Below are positions 8,777 through 20,684 of a DNA stretch of 64,000 nucleotides, piece by piece. Made by a program: the position numbers and the translations under genes. The notes below the pieces were generated by a model. The model did no database searches. It worked only from the letters and a program-made list of their open reading frames with translations, and was not told the DNA's origin. Each line of letters starts with the position of its first letter. Positions within the stretch are counted from its first letter, which is position 1. Source of the DNA: Kangiella sp. HZ709 (lineage in GTDB: Bacteria > Pseudomonadota > Gammaproteobacteria > Enterobacterales > Kangiellaceae); the NCBI RefSeq assembly GCF_009674675.1, contig NZ_WKJC01000002.1, forward strand, positions 62,001-126,000, read 5' to 3'.

Positions 8777-11419
8777 GTGGCAGCATCAGACAAATACAAT
8801 TACCTCCCAAAAAGCTCTGAAGTCAATAAACCCTTTTATGATTCTTCAGAGCAGCTAGTCATATATAAAAAACACTTAAAAGTAGGTCTGCAAGCCCTTA
8901 TAGAGCAATTTCAAAAAGGCATTAGCGTCAACCAATTACTCAAAGCAAGAAGCGCTCTAATTGATAATATTTTAATTCAGAGTTGGCAACAGTATAGCGT
9001 CAGCGAAGGTTGCAGCTTAATTGCTGTTGGCGGTTATGGCCGACAGGAACTTCAACCCTACTCTGATATTGATATTTTAATATTAGTCAATGAAGATTCT
9101 TGTACCAAGAAACTAGAAGCTTGGATTGCCTTTCTATGGGACATTGGCCTTGAAGTTGGCCATAGCGTTAGAGGAATATCAGATTGCAATCAGTTAGCAG
9201 AGGATGACCTAACAATTGCCACAAGTCTAATGGAATCACGCTATCTTTGTGGTCAAAAAGATGCTTTTGACGAACTACAGCTGCTTTTACAAGATATAGA
9301 TTTCTGGCCCTCAAAAGTTTTTTATAAAGCAAAAGTAAAAGAACATCGACTGCGTCATAAAAAATTTGAAGACAGCTCTTACAATCTAGAGCCAAACATC
9401 AAATCCAATCCAGGTGGTTTGCGTGATATTCAGGTGATTCAATGGATAGCACTCAGACAATTTAATTCTAAAAGCTTGCATGACTTAATCTCCCAGCAAA
9501 TCTTTACCCGCCGAGAATATAAAACCCTTATTAGCCATCAGCAGTTTTTGCGCAAAGTACGCTTTGCCTTACATGCGATAGCCGGTAAACGAGAAGATAG
9601 ACTTTCTTTTGAACATCAAAAACAAGTTGCACTTTGGCTTGGATATGAAGATGACAAAAAAAAGTTAGCTGTTGAATACTTAATGCAGCGCTATTATCGC
9701 TCGGTCATGGCGATAAGAAATTTAGCTGAGCTTTTTATCCAAATATTCGAACAGGATTATTTATTAGAACAAAGGCTAGAAGCTCAGCATTACTTAGATG
9801 AAGATTTTTATATTGAAAACAATCGTATTGGCACTAAAAACGAAGAGCTTTTTAAGGAAAAACCTGAAGCGCTAATTACCATTTTCAACTATTTGGCCGA
9901 AGCGCCTAAAATAAAACAAATTCAAGCTAAAACTTTGCGACTAATTCGCTCAAGCCAACAAATTATCAATAAGGATTATTTATTATCTCAAAAAAATAAG
10001 GATGCTTGGCTTAAGTTTTTGTCTACCAAACAAGTCACCAGTCGTGGCTTTGCTCTTATGAAACGGACCAACATTCTAGGGGCTCTAATTAGAGAGTTTG
10101 CGCAGATAGAGGGCCAAATGCAGTTTGATTTGTTTCATGCCTATACAGTAGATGAGCATACCTTATTTTTATTAAGGCATATCATTCGTTACAACAAACC
10201 TGATTGCCAAGAGGAATTCCCGATTTGCAGCCAAATTATGCAGGAGTTAAATGATCCAAGCCCCATTTACTTAGCTGCAATATTTCACGACATTGGTAAA
10301 GGTCGAGGTGGCGACCATTCAGAGTTAGGTGCTGTCGATGCTTATGAATATTGCATCAAATTAGGGTTAACAACTCAGCAGGCAGAGCTAGTTTCTTGGC
10401 TTGTTAAAAACCATTTGGTCATGTCGTTAATTGCTCAGCGCAAAGATATTAGTGACCCAGATGTAATTGAAACTTTTGCAAAACGGCTGCCCAGCCACCA
10501 GCATCTGGAATTACTTTATGTGCTCACTGTTTCAGATATTCGCGCTACCAACCCTACTTTGTGGAATTCGTGGAAAGCATCATTATTAAAAGAATTATTC
10601 TTAGCGACCTCTTACTATTTAAGGCAATCATCACCACGAGCTAATCAGCAAGAAATGCTGCAAGATGCCCGCCAACAAGTCATTGCTCAGTCTCTCCACA
10701 AAGGTGCAAGTGAACAAGCGCTGCAAAAATTATTAAATGCGTTAGGCGATGAATATTTGTTGCGCTATCACCCAGAACAAATTATCTGGCAATTAGAGCA
10801 ATTATTAAACCGGCTAGCTTATTCTAGCGAGCAACCTTATGTAGCCATTAAAAATCATCGCTCGAAAGCTGGTACTGAAGTTTTTATTGCTATTAATGAT
10901 CAGCCGAACCTTTTTGCGACAATCGTTTCGGTACTCAGTCAAAATCAAATGAACATTCAAGCAGCAACCCTTTTCACTTCACCTAAAGGATACTGTTTAG
11001 ACACCTTTATCGTGCTAGATAGTGCAGGTCAGCCGCTATCCAATAATAGCCGTCTAAAAGAAATTGAGTCCAAGCTAGTTACAGCTCTAGAACAGCCCAA
11101 TAAAGCGTTTGCCAAAGTAGCTCGTTCTATTCCTAGTCGTTATAAGCACTTCAATGTCCCGACTAAAGTTGAGTTCGGTTTTGATAAAGCTAACAAATTG
11201 ACTATTTTAGAGCTCACCGCACTAGATAGACCTGCTTTATTAGTTAATATTGCTCAAGCATTTAAAGATTGTAATCTTAAGATCCATTCGGCTAAAATTG
11301 TGACACTTGGTGAAAAAGTAGAAGATACTTTTATTATTAGTAATCTGGACCTATCACCACTAAATCCAGAACAAGAACAAAAGCTAGAACAACTTATTAT
11401 TCGCTATATAGAATCCTAA
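8777..11419 (+). CDS. glnD: bifunctional uridylyltransferase/uridylyl-removing enzyme (PII modification)
   Basis: The 880-residue protein senses glutamine and uridylylates or de-uridylylates PII (GlnB/GlnK), so setting nitrogen status. Domains in order are a nucleotidyltransferase with [19 protein letters not shown] near residues 85-103, a linker with the NPGGLRDIQ motif, an HD domain with [13 protein letters not shown] near residue 502 for the removing activity, and two ACT domains (about 705-780 and 810-880) for glutamine sensing. It starts with GTG at 8777, 6 bp after map. dapD follows after 10 bp. Confidence 0.97.
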   Translation: MAASDKYNYLPKSSEVNKPFYDSSEQLVIYKKHLKVGLQALIEQFQKGISVNQLLKARSALIDNILIQSWQQYSVSEGCSLIAVGGYGRQELQPYSDIDILILVNEDSCTKKLEAWIAFLWDIGLEVGHSVRGISDCNQLAEDDLTIATSLMESRYLCGQKDAFDELQLLLQDIDFWPSKVFYKAKVKEHRLRHKKFEDSSYNLEPNIKSNPGGLRDIQVIQWIALRQFNSKSLHDLISQQIFTRREYKTLISHQQFLRKVRFALHAIAGKREDRLSFEHQKQVALWLGYEDDKKKLAVEYLMQRYYRSVMAIRNLAELFIQIFEQDYLLEQRLEAQHYLDEDFYIENNRIGTKNEELFKEKPEALITIFNYLAEAPKIKQIQAKTLRLIRSSQQIINKDYLLSQKNKDAWLKFLSTKQVTSRGFALMKRTNILGALIREFAQIEGQMQFDLFHAYTVDEHTLFLLRHIIRYNKPDCQEEFPICSQIMQELNDPSPIYLAAIFHDIGKGRGGDHSELGAVDAYEYCIKLGLTTQQAELVSWLVKNHLVMSLIAQRKDISDPDVIETFAKRLPSHQHLELLYVLTVSDIRATNPTLWNSWKASLLKELFLATSYYLRQSSPRANQQEMLQDARQQVIAQSLHKGASEQALQKLLNALGDEYLLRYHPEQIIWQLEQLLNRLAYSSEQPYVAIKNHRSKAGTEVFIAINDQPNLFATIVSVLSQNQMNIQAATLFTSPKGYCLDTFIVLDSAGQPLSNNSRLKEIESKLVTALEQPNKAFAKVARSIPSRYKHFNVPTKVEFGFDKANKLTILELTALDRPALLVNIAQAFKDCNLKIHSAKIVTLGEKVEDTFIISNLDLSPLNPEQEQKLEQLIIRYIES

Positions 11420-11429
11420 AGGTCGTATT

Positions 11430-12242
11430 ATGACAACTCAATTAGAACAAATTATAAATGCCACATTTGATGATAGAAATTTATTAAAAACACCTGATAG
11501 CATTGACGCAGTAGCTTCGGTATTAAAGTTATTGGATTCAGGAAAGGCTAGAGTAGCTGAAAAAATTGATGGCGGTTGGACTGTTCATCAATGGCTAAAA
11601 AAAGCAGTGCTATTATCATTTAGCATCAACGAAAACAAAGTGATTAACACCCAACTGGCTCAATTCTACGACAAGGTTCCAATGAAGTATCAAAACATGA
11701 CCGAAGAAGAATTTCGTCAAGGAGGTACTCGCGTAGTACCTCATGCAATAGCACGTCACGGTTCTTATATCGCTAAAAACGTAGTATTAATGCCCAGCTA
11801 CACTAATATCGGTGCTTATATTGACGAAGGCACTATGGTCGATACTTGGGCAACCGTAGGTTCTTGCGCCCAAATTGGTAAAAACGTTCACTTGTCCGGT
11901 GGCGCCGGTATTGGCGGCGTATTAGAGCCATTACAAGCTGGCCCTACGATTATTGAAGATAACTGCTTTATAGGCGCTCGCTCGGAAGTCGTTGAAGGCG
12001 TTATCGTAGAAGAAGGCGCAGTTTTATCCATGGGTGTGTTTATCGGACAAAGTACTAAAATCTATAATCGTTTAACCGATGAAGTGACTTATGGCCGAGT
12101 ACCTGCAGGTTCTGTAGTAGTGCCTGGCTCATTACCGTCGGATAATGGAAAATATAATTTGAATTGCGCTGTTATTGTTAAACAAGTGGATGCAAAAACC
12201 CGCTCAAAAACTTCTATTAATGACTTGTTGAGAATGGACTAG
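11430..12242 (+). CDS. dapD: 2,3,4,5-tetrahydropyridine-2,6-dicarboxylate N-succinyltransferase
   Basis: The 270-residue enzyme transfers succinyl from succinyl-CoA to tetrahydrodipicolinate in the succinylase branch of lysine/diaminopimelate synthesis. The left-handed beta-helix is visible as hexapeptide-like repeats through [20 protein letters not shown], and the active-site region includes [11 protein letters not shown]. dapE lies two genes downstream in the same unit. An AAAGGT ribosome site precedes the ATG. Confidence 0.97.
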   Translation: MTTQLEQIINATFDDRNLLKTPDSIDAVASVLKLLDSGKARVAEKIDGGWTVHQWLKKAVLLSFSINENKVINTQLAQFYDKVPMKYQNMTEEEFRQGGTRVVPHAIARHGSYIAKNVVLMPSYTNIGAYIDEGTMVDTWATVGSCAQIGKNVHLSGGAGIGGVLEPLQAGPTIIEDNCFIGARSEVVEGVIVEEGAVLSMGVFIGQSTKIYNRLTDEVTYGRVPAGSVVVPGSLPSDNGKYNLNCAVIVKQVDAKTRSKTSINDLLRMD

Positions 12243-12251
12243 GATAATCTG

Positions 12252-12596
12252 ATGATAAAAATTTACGGCATACCCAATTGCGATACCGTTAGAAAAGCGG
12301 TGAAATGGCTAGAAGCGCAAGACATTAAGCATGAATTCATCGATTATCGCAAAAACCCTTTAGCTAAAGCAGAAATAGAGTCTTGGGATAAAGCGATCGG
12401 TTGGGAGGCATTCCTCAACAAGCGCTCCACTGCTTGGAAGCCACTGGAGCAAAGCGTTAAAGACACTATTGACCGCGAGACAGCCTTATCATTAATGCTT
12501 GATAAAGTTACCCTTATAAAACGACCGGTATTAGTTAAAGGCAAAGAAGTATTTCTAGGTTTTAAACCCGAGCAATATCAAGAGATATTTGCCTAA
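12252..12596 (+). CDS. yffB: ArsC/Spx-family thioredoxin-fold protein (YffB-like)
   Basis: The 114-residue protein has the ArsC-family N-terminus [17 protein letters not shown] with a single redox Cys10, and the motifs FIDYRKNPL and [10 protein letters not shown]. YffB-type proteins sit beside dapE in many gammaproteobacteria and their function is not settled; true arsenate reduction should not be assumed. The stop codon overlaps the dapE start (TAATG). An AGGATAA ribosome site precedes ATG 12252. Confidence 0.9.
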   Translation: MIKIYGIPNCDTVRKAVKWLEAQDIKHEFIDYRKNPLAKAEIESWDKAIGWEAFLNKRSTAWKPLEQSVKDTIDRETALSLMLDKVTLIKRPVLVKGKEVFLGFKPEQYQEIFA

Positions 12597-13741
12597 TGTC
12601 AGAATCTGAAGTTCTAAGCATTACTAAAGACCTTATCAACCGTCAGTCGGTAACGCCGGAAGACGCAGGTTGCCAAGAGTTTATGATGAATTATCTTACG
12701 GATCTTGGTTTCAAACATCAGCTGATGAACTTCGAAGATACCAAAAACTTTTGGAGCCTAAAGTCAGCTACTAGCAGCGAGCCAGTTGTAGTATTTGCCG
12801 GACATACCGATGTGGTACCTGCTGGTCCTTTAGAGCAATGGGATACCGATCCGTTTCACGCCGCGGAAAAAGATGGCTATCTTTATGGTCGCGGCGCTGC
12901 CGATATGAAATCAAGCCTAGCCGCCATGCTAGTTGCCAGCAAAAACTTTGTGCAAGATTATCCTCAACATAAAGGCTCTATAGGTTTTTTAATTACCAGT
13001 GATGAAGAAGGCCCTTTTATCAATGGCACTGTAAAAGTGGTTGAAGAGTTGCAAAAGCAAAAACAGCCGATTGATTACTGTATCGTTGGCGAGCCATCAA
13101 GCTCTGAGCAATTAGGCGATGTCATTAAAAATGGACGACGCGGTTCTTTTACTGGTTTTTTAACGATTAAAGGACAACAAGGTCATGTTGCATATCCACA
13201 CTTAGCCGATAACGCCATTCATAAATCATTTAAGGCACTGGATGCTTTAGCGAATACTGAATGGGATAATGGCAATGAGTTTTTCCCTGCCACCAGTTTT
13301 CAGATAGCGATCATTCAAGCTGGCACCGCTACTAACGTGATACCAGGCGAACTCTATTGCGAGTTTAATTTTAGATACTCAACAGAAACTGATCATCATA
13401 AACTCAAAGCCGAAGTTGAAACTATTTTAAATCAACAGCAACTTGATTATGAACTGAGTTGGAAGCTTAATGGTGAGCCTTTTTTAACAGCAAAGGGGTT
13501 ATTGCTACAAGCATCCAAGAAAGCCATTAAGCAAGTTTGCCAAATAGAAACACAAGCATTAACTACTGGTGGCACATCTGATGGTCGCTTTATCGCTAAA
13601 ACTGGCGCTGAAATAGTTGAAATTGGCCCCATCAATAAAACCATTCATCAAGTGAATGAAAGCGTCAAAATAACCGACCTCGATAAACTTGCTGAAATTT
13701 ACTATTTAGTTTTAAAGCAGTTACTCAGTGATACAGACTAG
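12596..13741 (+). CDS. dapE: succinyl-diaminopimelate desuccinylase
   Basis: This 381-residue M20-family dizinc hydrolase converts N-succinyl-LL-DAP to LL-DAP plus succinate. Visible metal and catalytic elements are [12 protein letters not shown] (His and the catalytic Asp), [10 protein letters not shown] (bridging Asp), [11 protein letters not shown] (general base Glu and Glu ligand), CIVGEPSS, and the C-terminal His in NKTIHQVNE. It begins in the stop codon of yffB and overlaps or abuts the next gene. Confidence 0.97.
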   Translation: MSESEVLSITKDLINRQSVTPEDAGCQEFMMNYLTDLGFKHQLMNFEDTKNFWSLKSATSSEPVVVFAGHTDVVPAGPLEQWDTDPFHAAEKDGYLYGRGAADMKSSLAAMLVASKNFVQDYPQHKGSIGFLITSDEEGPFINGTVKVVEELQKQKQPIDYCIVGEPSSSEQLGDVIKNGRRGSFTGFLTIKGQQGHVAYPHLADNAIHKSFKALDALANTEWDNGNEFFPATSFQIAIIQAGTATNVIPGELYCEFNFRYSTETDHHKLKAEVETILNQQQLDYELSWKLNGEPFLTAKGLLLQASKKAIKQVCQIETQALTTGGTSDGRFIAKTGAEIVEIGPINKTIHQVNESVKITDLDKLAEIYYLVLKQLLSDTD

Positions 13742-13745
13742 TTTA

Positions 13746-14453
13746 ATGACACCGCAGCAGCTCTTAGGACTCGATCAATCTCATTTACTGACGATTGAAG
13801 ACAATATCGAACTGTTGGGGCAAAAATTCCAATGCCATCATGAAGCCTTAGTTCCTTTGGCAAAACTTATTCGTCAATCTGAAAATGACGGAATCCCTTT
13901 AAGAGTGGTCAGCAGTTATCGCTCTTTTGATCAACAAGTTGCAATTTGGAATAATAAATTTTATCAGGATGCGGTGTTAAACCTACGCGATGGTAGAACG
14001 GTCAACTCTCAAGAGCTCGCAATAAAAGATCGTGTCAATGCTATATTGAATTATTCAGCAATTCCGGGTACTAGTCGCCATCATTGGGGCACGGATTTCG
14101 ACGTGTTTGATGCCAGCGCTATTGATAAGGGTTATGAACCTGAATTATTGGAAACTGAGTTTGAAGCGCAAGGGCCTTGTGGCAATCTGCATAATTGGCT
14201 AGAGGAAAACTTAGTACAGTATGAGTTTTTCAAGCCTTATGTTGAAGATCTAGGCGGTATTGCCTGTGAGCCTTGGCATATCAGTTATGCTCCGATTGCT
14301 ACGCCAGCTCTAGAAGAGTTTCCAGTAGATTTGCTCCAAGAGCTTATTGAAAACTCAGAGATTGGTGGTAAAGAGATCATTTTAGGCAAACTTAATGCTT
14401 TAGTTGAAAAATACGTTAGACGTATTACTCACTCAAGTATCATTAAAGGTTAA
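13746..14453 (+). CDS. M15-family D-alanyl-D-alanine carboxypeptidase-like protein
   Basis: This is a 235-residue VanY/DacB-type metallopeptidase. The zinc ligands are in SRHHWGTDFDVFD (His and Asp) and GIACEPWHISY (catalytic Glu and His), with the substrate motif SSYRSFDQQ upstream. No signal peptide is seen, which is unusual for a peptidoglycan enzyme but recurs in its close relatives. The frame is open from GTG 13728 inside dapE; ATG 13746 (MTPQQLLGLD) is preferred. Its position directly behind dapE is conserved in related genera, from memory. Confidence 0.85.
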   Translation: MTPQQLLGLDQSHLLTIEDNIELLGQKFQCHHEALVPLAKLIRQSENDGIPLRVVSSYRSFDQQVAIWNNKFYQDAVLNLRDGRTVNSQELAIKDRVNAILNYSAIPGTSRHHWGTDFDVFDASAIDKGYEPELLETEFEAQGPCGNLHNWLEENLVQYEFFKPYVEDLGGIACEPWHISYAPIATPALEEFPVDLLQELIENSEIGGKEIILGKLNALVEKYVRRITHSSIIKG

Positions 14454-14469
14454 TTTCTAAGGAGACTTT

Positions 14470-14604
14470 ATGTGGCAAGCCATCGGTGTGACGTTTATTA
14501 TTTTTGCGATTTTATTTTCAGGTATTTGGGCACTAAAGAAATCAGCCAATAAATTTAAAGTGCCTAAAGGCGTCAAGCCTCAACCTTATGATAACGATGA
14601 CTAA
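14470..14604 (+). CDS. 44-residue DUF2897-like small membrane protein
   Basis: A short gene with a strong ribosome site (AAGGAG, 6 bases before the ATG). It encodes one membrane helix (about residues 4-22, IGVTFIIFAILFSGIWAL), then a basic segment (KKSANKFKVPKG) and an acidic tail (YDNDD). Length, topology and location behind dapE and the M15 peptidase gene resemble the DUF2897 family. Function is unknown. Confidence 0.75.
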   Translation: MWQAIGVTFIIFAILFSGIWALKKSANKFKVPKGVKPQPYDNDD

Positions 14605-14631
14605 AAAAACTAAAACAAACAAAGCTAATTT

Positions 14632-16074
14632 ATGAGTTCATCATTACAAAAACTCTCGTTACCACTAGGGCCTTTAATTGCATTAAGCATTGCCGTCATC
14701 ATGTACTATTATAGCTTCGACTGGGCAATGATTGCTACTGCTTCCGTGACTAGTCTTTGCGCAGTTTGGTGGATTTTTGAGCCGATTCCTATTCCCGCCA
14801 CTTCTTTAATCCCAATGGCTGCTTTTCCAACTTTTGGTGTCCTTAATAGCCAGCAAGTGGCATCTGCATATGGCCATTGGTTGATATTATTGTTACTGGG
14901 CGGATTTATTTTATCGGTAACTCTTGAGAAAAGTGGAACCCATAAACGTTTAGCACTAGGAATGATTCGACTTGTGAGTGGTGGCAGCAACTCAAGTGTC
15001 AAACCAATTTCTCAACGACGAGTGGTGCTTGGTTTTATGCTTGCAAGCGCGGGTTTAAGTATGTGGATATCCAATACAGCCACGACTTTAATGTTAGTTC
15101 CGGTAGCTATCGCTATTATTCAGAGTGTCCATATTAATAATTCAGCCAGCTCGGAAAATTTTTCTGTAGCACTAATTCTGGGCCTAGGTTATGCGGCCAG
15201 TGTTGGTGGTATGGGAACCCCAATCGGTACACCTCCTAACACGCTTTTTATGAGTGTTTATAGTGATGCTACTGGTAAGCACCTTTCTTTTTTCGACTGG
15301 ATGAGCTGGGCTTTACCTGTTGTGGTTTTAATGATCCCAGTTATGTGGCTTTGGTTAACTCGAAAGCTTGAACAAGACTGTAATTTTCAATTACCTAATT
15401 TAGGCTCATGGCGCGCTGAAGAAAAAAGAACATTAATCGTTTTCATCATTACCGCAATGCTTTGGATCTTTCGTAAAGCCCCTTTTGGCGGCTGGAGCGG
15501 TTTACTAGAAATGGACAAGGTTAATGATGCTTCTGTCGCCTTATTTGCTGTAGTCGCCATGTTCTTAATCCCAAATGGCAAAGTTGATCAGCAAGGTAAA
15601 AAAGAAAGACTACTCGATTGGCACAGTGCCAACAAAATTCCATGGGGAGTTTTATTGCTATTTGCTGGTGGTTTAACTATCGCTGCGGCATTTAAACAGT
15701 CAGGGCTCAGTAGTTCAATAGGCTCATCTTTATCTTTTGTTAAAGAAATGCCCATTTTCTTAACCTTGATTTTAATCTGTTTGCTAGTCACTTTCTTAAC
15801 CGAATTAACCAGTAACACCGCTACCACCGCACTACTGATGCCAATACTTGCATCCGTTGGTGATCACACCGGTATAGACCCCGCGATATTCATGGTACCT
15901 GCCGCTATAAGTGCCAGCTGTGCCTTTATGCTACCAGTGGCTACAGGACCTAATGCCGTTATATTCTCTACCGAAAGGATTAATGTTGAGCAGATGGTTC
16001 GAAATGGTTTTATATTGAACTTAGCTGGAGTTTTGATTGTTTCTACAATCATTTACTGGCTACTAGCTAGCTAG
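14632..16074 (+). CDS. SLC13/DASS-family sodium-coupled anion symporter
   Basis: The 480-residue inner-membrane protein has about 12 predicted helices. The two family Ser-Asn-Thr signatures are present (SNTATTLMLVPVAIAI near residue 145 and SNTATTALLMPILASV near 398), together with GTPIGTPPNT between them. Members import dicarboxylates, citrate or sulfate with Na+; the substrate cannot be read from the sequence. It starts at ATG 14632, 27 bp after the small gene, without a clear ribosome site, and converges on the crotonase gene. Confidence 0.9.
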   Translation: MSSSLQKLSLPLGPLIALSIAVIMYYYSFDWAMIATASVTSLCAVWWIFEPIPIPATSLIPMAAFPTFGVLNSQQVASAYGHWLILLLLGGFILSVTLEKSGTHKRLALGMIRLVSGGSNSSVKPISQRRVVLGFMLASAGLSMWISNTATTLMLVPVAIAIIQSVHINNSASSENFSVALILGLGYAASVGGMGTPIGTPPNTLFMSVYSDATGKHLSFFDWMSWALPVVVLMIPVMWLWLTRKLEQDCNFQLPNLGSWRAEEKRTLIVFIITAMLWIFRKAPFGGWSGLLEMDKVNDASVALFAVVAMFLIPNGKVDQQGKKERLLDWHSANKIPWGVLLLFAGGLTIAAAFKQSGLSSSIGSSLSFVKEMPIFLTLILICLLVTFLTELTSNTATTALLMPILASVGDHTGIDPAIFMVPAAISASCAFMLPVATGPNAVIFSTERINVEQMVRNGFILNLAGVLIVSTIIYWLLAS

Positions 16075-16127
16075 TAGCCAAATTTATTGAAACACCATTA
16101 CTATTTAGTGGTTTAACTGATGAATGA

Positions 16128-16868
16128 TTAACGCTTAAGAAACTTACTGAAAATAGTTTTTGCTTCTTCTGTTTTTAATAACCTAGAGAACTCTGCAATT
16201 TCCTGGTCAATAACCGCGTGTAATGTTGCACGCTCAGTTTTCATTAAAGCCTTAGTGGTTAGCAAAGAATCATAAGGTTTAGAAGCTAATTTTTCCGCTT
16301 TCTCAATAGCCAGATCCCAATAATCGTTTTCTCCAATAACTTGATTAATCAAGCCATAGTCTTTTGCTGTCTTAGCATCGAAATTTTCACCAAACATTAA
16401 TAACTCTGATGCTCTAACATGGCCAATTTGTTGTGCTAACAAGTAGCTAGAACCAGCTTCAGCACAGACGCCTAGATTGACAAAGGGTAAGCTAAAAATA
16501 GCCTTATCAGTTGCGTAAACCAAATCACAATGCAGCAATAAAGTGGTACCAATTCCAATCGCTGGGCCTGAAACAGCGGCAATCATTGGTTTTTCAATAT
16601 CCACTAAAAGATGTAAAAAAGTCGCAATAGGACTACCTGGCGCTATGACTTCTTCATCCAAAAAGTCCTGAATATCATTACCTGCACAAAAACAACCAAA
16701 GCCACCTTTGAATAAAATAACCCTAACATCTGAGTCATTTTCTGCGGCAATTATCGACTCGGTCATTGCCTGATACATTTCAGAGTTTAATGAATTTTTT
16801 TTATCCATTCGATTAAGCTCTAAGTGCATAACCCCATTATTGATAAAAGAGTGAACCAATCCAGTCAT
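16128..16868 (-). CDS. enoyl-CoA hydratase/isomerase family protein
   Basis: This is a 246-residue crotonase-fold protein. The oxyanion-hole segments are visible: CAGNDIQDF near residue 61 and AAVSGPAIGIGTTLLLHCD near residue 95. The later motif FVNLGVCAEAGSSYLL carries one Glu in the position used by delta3,delta2-enoyl-CoA isomerases, while the first hydratase Glu is replaced, so isomerase-type chemistry is more likely than hydration. It follows serC by 8 bp. Confidence 0.85.
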   Translation of the reverse strand: MTGLVHSFINNGVMHLELNRMDKKNSLNSEMYQAMTESIIAAENDSDVRVILFKGGFGCFCAGNDIQDFLDEEVIAPGSPIATFLHLLVDIEKPMIAAVSGPAIGIGTTLLLHCDLVYATDKAIFSLPFVNLGVCAEAGSSYLLAQQIGHVRASELLMFGENFDAKTAKDYGLINQVIGENDYWDLAIEKAEKLASKPYDSLLTTKALMKTERATLHAVIDQEIAEFSRLLKTEEAKTIFSKFLKR

Positions 16869-16876
16869 AATAACCT

Positions 16877-17974
16877 TTAGCTTTTTTGCTCAAATTTTTT
16901 CATGAAATCTATCAAAGCTTTAATACCTTCGATAGACATTGCGTTGTAAATGCTAGCGCGCATTCCGCCGAAATCACGGTGTCCCTTTAGTGCTAATAAA
17001 CCTTGTTGCTGCGCTTGCGATAAGAACAATTGATCAAGCTTTGGATCTGCCAAAGTAAAAGCCACATTCATGACTGAACGACTATTAACTGCCACAGGTG
17101 AATGGTAAAAATCAGATTGATCAATATAACTATACAATAACTTAGATTTTTCTATATTGAGTTTTTCTACCGCTGCAATGCCACCAAGATCCTTTAACCA
17201 TTCAAATACTAAACTGGCTAAATAGATCCCATAACTTGGAGGAGTATTATATAAAGAGCCATGCTCAGCCATTAAAGGATATTGGAATAAGGTAGGTACC
17301 CTTTCAGTTTGCATTTGTTCAAATAGATCTTCACGCACAATAACCATAGTCATGCCTGAGGGACCAATATTTTTCTGAGCGCCAGCATAGATAAGTGCGT
17401 ATTTTTCAATATCAACTGGACGGGATAATATGTCAGAACACATATCACAAACTAAGTGTCCGTTAAACGCTGCTGGCTCTTGCTGGAATTGAACCCCTAC
17501 AATGGTTTCATTAGAGGTAAAGTGCAAATATTTAGCCTTTTCATCCAGCCTCCATTGAGACTCAGGGACAATAGATAAGCCAGCATCGGTTTCTTCAAAA
17601 GCCTGCTGCACATGAATTTTAGCAAAACGCTTAGCTTCTTTTATCGCTTTTTTCGACCAATGTGCTTGCTCTAAATAATTAGCTGAATCATTAGGTGCCA
17701 GAAAGTTCATTGGTACCATAGAAAATTGATGAGAAGCACTTCCATGCATAAAGAGCACTTTGTATTGCTCAGGGATCTTGAGTAACTCTCTAAAGTCGTT
17801 TTCCGTTTTATCAATCAACTCTTGAAATTCAGGTGTTCGATGACCAAACTCCATTACTGAACAGCCTTGTGAATTCCAATTCAGAAACTCTGTTTGAGCT
17901 TTTTCTAAAACTGCGGTTGGTATTGCAGCAGGACCCGCAGAAAAATTATAAGCTCGATCGCCTTTGTCCATCAT
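16877..17974 (-). CDS. serC: phosphoserine aminotransferase
   Basis: The 365-residue PLP enzyme converts 3-phosphohydroxypyruvate to phosphoserine (serine synthesis) and serves vitamin B6 synthesis. Features are the family N-terminus YNFSAGPAAIP, the PLP lysine in YAGAQKNIGPSG, and the C-terminal KGHRDFGGMRASIYNAM. Its ATG follows the gyrA stop codon immediately (TAA ATG), so expression is tied to gyrA. The gyrA-serC order is standard for gammaproteobacteria. Confidence 0.97.
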   Translation of the reverse strand: MMDKGDRAYNFSAGPAAIPTAVLEKAQTEFLNWNSQGCSVMEFGHRTPEFQELIDKTENDFRELLKIPEQYKVLFMHGSASHQFSMVPMNFLAPNDSANYLEQAHWSKKAIKEAKRFAKIHVQQAFEETDAGLSIVPESQWRLDEKAKYLHFTSNETIVGVQFQQEPAAFNGHLVCDMCSDILSRPVDIEKYALIYAGAQKNIGPSGMTMVIVREDLFEQMQTERVPTLFQYPLMAEHGSLYNTPPSYGIYLASLVFEWLKDLGGIAAVEKLNIEKSKLLYSYIDQSDFYHSPVAVNSRSVMNVAFTLADPKLDQLFLSQAQQQGLLALKGHRDFGGMRASIYNAMSIEGIKALIDFMKKFEQKS

Positions 17975-20587
17975 TTATTCTTCTGATTCGTTAGACTCAT
18001 TATTATCAACAGCTTCGCTAGCAGTTTCAGACGATTCACCATCTAACTCTTCATCATCTTCTAATTCAACGATACGCTGCAGTCCTACTAGAGTTTCTTT
18101 ATCATCTAACTTAATTAATCGAACGCCTTGAGTATTTCGGCCCATAACCCGAATATCATCAACACCCGTTCGAATTAAGGTTCCGCCTTTACTAATTAGC
18201 ATCACCTCATCACCATCGATTACAGGCACAGCACTGACTACACCACCATTACGTTCGCTCATTTGAATCGAAATCACGCCCTGACCACCGCGCCCACGTA
18301 AAGGATGATCTTCCATAGCAGTACGTTTACCGTAACCATTTTCAGTGGCTGTTAAAATAGAGCCATTTTCTTCTGCTACTACCATCGCAATCACTTTAGC
18401 ACCTTCTGGCAAGCGAATACCGCGAACGCCTTTTGCGGTACGCCCCATTGCTCTAACATTGGCCTCATCGAAGCGGATAACTTTACCAGCATCGCTAAAC
18501 ATCATGACATGATTTGAACCATCGGTTTTAGCAACACCAATCAATTCATCATCATCCATAATGGTTAAAGCAATAATACCGTTCGCTCTAGGACGTGAGA
18601 ATTGCTCTAAAGAGGTTTTCTTCACAGTTCCGTTAGCCGTTGCCATAAAGACATATTCGTCTTCTTTGTACTCTCGAATGGGTAAAATAGCGCTAATTTT
18701 TTCACCCTCTTCCAATGGTAAAACATTAACCACTGGCTTACCGCGCGATCCGCGACCAGCGTTCGGTAGTTCAAAGACTTTTAGCCAATAAACTTTACCG
18801 CGCGAAGAGAAGCATAAAATGGTGTCATGGGTCGATGCAACTAGTAACTTTTCAATAAAGTCTTCTTCTTTCATCTTTGTCGCCGACTTACCGCGACCAC
18901 CACGACGTTGTGCTTTATATTCAGATAAAGCCTGATACTTAACGTAACCTTCGTGAGATAAAGTAACCACTACATCTTCTTCGGTAATTAAATCGGCAAT
19001 GGTTAAATCTAATTTACTTTCTAAAATTTCAGAGCGACGTTCATCACCAAACTCTTCTTTTACTTGGTTCAACTCTTCGCGAATAACTTCTAACAAACGA
19101 TCCGTGTTTAATAGGATATGAAGTAATTCTTCGATCAAACCTAATAAATCTTTGTATTCGCCTAAAATTTTATCATGCTCTAGGCCTGTTAACTTGTGTA
19201 AACGCAACTCTAGAATTGCCTGTGCTTGCGCTTCCGATAGATTATAAACATCATCATGGAAGCCAAATTCAGCGCCTAAATCTTCTGGACGGCAAGCTTC
19301 GGTGCCAGCTCTTGCTAACATTTCAGAAACCTGACCAGGTTTCCAACTACGAGCAATTAATTCAGCTTTTGCTTCTTTTGGTGTTGGCGATTGCTTGATC
19401 AGCTCAATTATTTCATCAATATTGGCTAAGGCAATCGCAAGGCCTTCGAGTACGTGAGCTTTTTCGCGTGCTTTACGTAATTCAAAGATAGTACGACGCG
19501 TAACCACTTCGCGGCGATGAGTCACAAAAGCATCTAATGCTTCTTTCAAATTAAATAAACGTGGCTGACCATTATCCAGCGCAACCATATTGATACCGAA
19601 CACATTTTGCATTTGCGATTGAGCATAAAGATTATTGAGAATCACCTCAGGTACTTCGCCTTTGCGCAATTCAATCACCATGCGCATACCGTCTTTATCA
19701 GACTCATCTCGTAAACCCGTAATACCTTCGAGTTTTTTATCCTTAACCAGCTCAGCAATTTTTTCTAATAAGCGAGCTTTATTAACTTGATAAGGAAGTT
19801 CGGTAACGACAATCGAGTCTTTACCATTTTTAGGATCAGTTTCAATATGATTACGGGCGCGCAAATAAATCTTACCGCGGCCAGTGTGATAAGCATCAAC
19901 AATTCCAGCACGGCCGTTAATAATTGCAGCGGTTGGGAAATCTGGGCCCTTAATAAACTCCATTAATTCAGGGATAGTAATATCAGGATTATCAATAATA
20001 GCCAGACAGCCTTCGATCACTTCGTTGATATTATGTGGCGGAATATTGGTCGCCATACCTACAGCGATACCTGATGAGCCATTTACTAATAAATTAGGGA
20101 TACGGGTTGGTAAAACCGTTGGTTCAGACTCAGAGCCATCATAGTTTTCTTCAAAGTCGACCGTTTCTTTATCCAAATCAGCTAGCAATTGATGTGCCAT
20201 TTTATCCATACGGACTTCCGTATAACGCATCGCTGCAGGTGAATCGCCATCAACCGAACCAAAGTTACCTTGACCATCCACTAACATATAACGTAATGAG
20301 AATGGCTGAGCCATACGAACGATAGTATCGTAAACCGCGGTATCGCCATGCGGGTGGTATTTACCGATAACATCACCAACTACACGGGCTGATTTCTTGT
20401 AAGCTTTGTTGTAATCATTACCCAATACTTCCATGGCATACAATACCCTTCTATGCACGGGTTTTAGGCCATCGCGAACGTCAGGTAAAGCACGCCCAAC
20501 GATAACGCTCATAGCATAATCTAAGTAGGAATTTTTGAGCTCATCTTCGATATTAATTGGAAGTATTTCTTTGGCGACTTCACCCAT
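17975..20587 (-). CDS. gyrA: DNA gyrase subunit A
   Basis: The 870-residue subunit forms the A2B2 topoisomerase that introduces negative supercoils. The catalytic tyrosine is Tyr122 (AMRYTEVRM). The quinolone-determining region reads [10 protein letters not shown] and numbers exactly as in E. coli, with Thr at 83 and Asp at 87. The GyrA box QRRGGRG begins the C-terminal DNA-wrapping pinwheel, which has the usual repeated blades, and the protein ends in an acidic tail. A weak AAAAGG site precedes the ATG. Confidence 0.98.
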   Translation of the reverse strand: MGEVAKEILPINIEDELKNSYLDYAMSVIVGRALPDVRDGLKPVHRRVLYAMEVLGNDYNKAYKKSARVVGDVIGKYHPHGDTAVYDTIVRMAQPFSLRYMLVDGQGNFGSVDGDSPAAMRYTEVRMDKMAHQLLADLDKETVDFEENYDGSESEPTVLPTRIPNLLVNGSSGIAVGMATNIPPHNINEVIEGCLAIIDNPDITIPELMEFIKGPDFPTAAIINGRAGIVDAYHTGRGKIYLRARNHIETDPKNGKDSIVVTELPYQVNKARLLEKIAELVKDKKLEGITGLRDESDKDGMRMVIELRKGEVPEVILNNLYAQSQMQNVFGINMVALDNGQPRLFNLKEALDAFVTHRREVVTRRTIFELRKAREKAHVLEGLAIALANIDEIIELIKQSPTPKEAKAELIARSWKPGQVSEMLARAGTEACRPEDLGAEFGFHDDVYNLSEAQAQAILELRLHKLTGLEHDKILGEYKDLLGLIEELLHILLNTDRLLEVIREELNQVKEEFGDERRSEILESKLDLTIADLITEEDVVVTLSHEGYVKYQALSEYKAQRRGGRGKSATKMKEEDFIEKLLVASTHDTILCFSSRGKVYWLKVFELPNAGRGSRGKPVVNVLPLEEGEKISAILPIREYKEDEYVFMATANGTVKKTSLEQFSRPRANGIIALTIMDDDELIGVAKTDGSNHVMMFSDAGKVIRFDEANVRAMGRTAKGVRGIRLPEGAKVIAMVVAEENGSILTATENGYGKRTAMEDHPLRGRGGQGVISIQMSERNGGVVSAVPVIDGDEVMLISKGGTLIRTGVDDIRVMGRNTQGVRLIKLDDKETLVGLQRIVELEDDEELDGESSETASEAVDNNESNESEE

Positions 20588-20684
20588 AGTAAAAACCTTT
20601 TATTTTCAATAAGTTATAGTGTTTTATTTTTGTCTATATTTGATTGTTTTTTGAGCGACTGTCAGCACTCAAAATAAGCATAAA

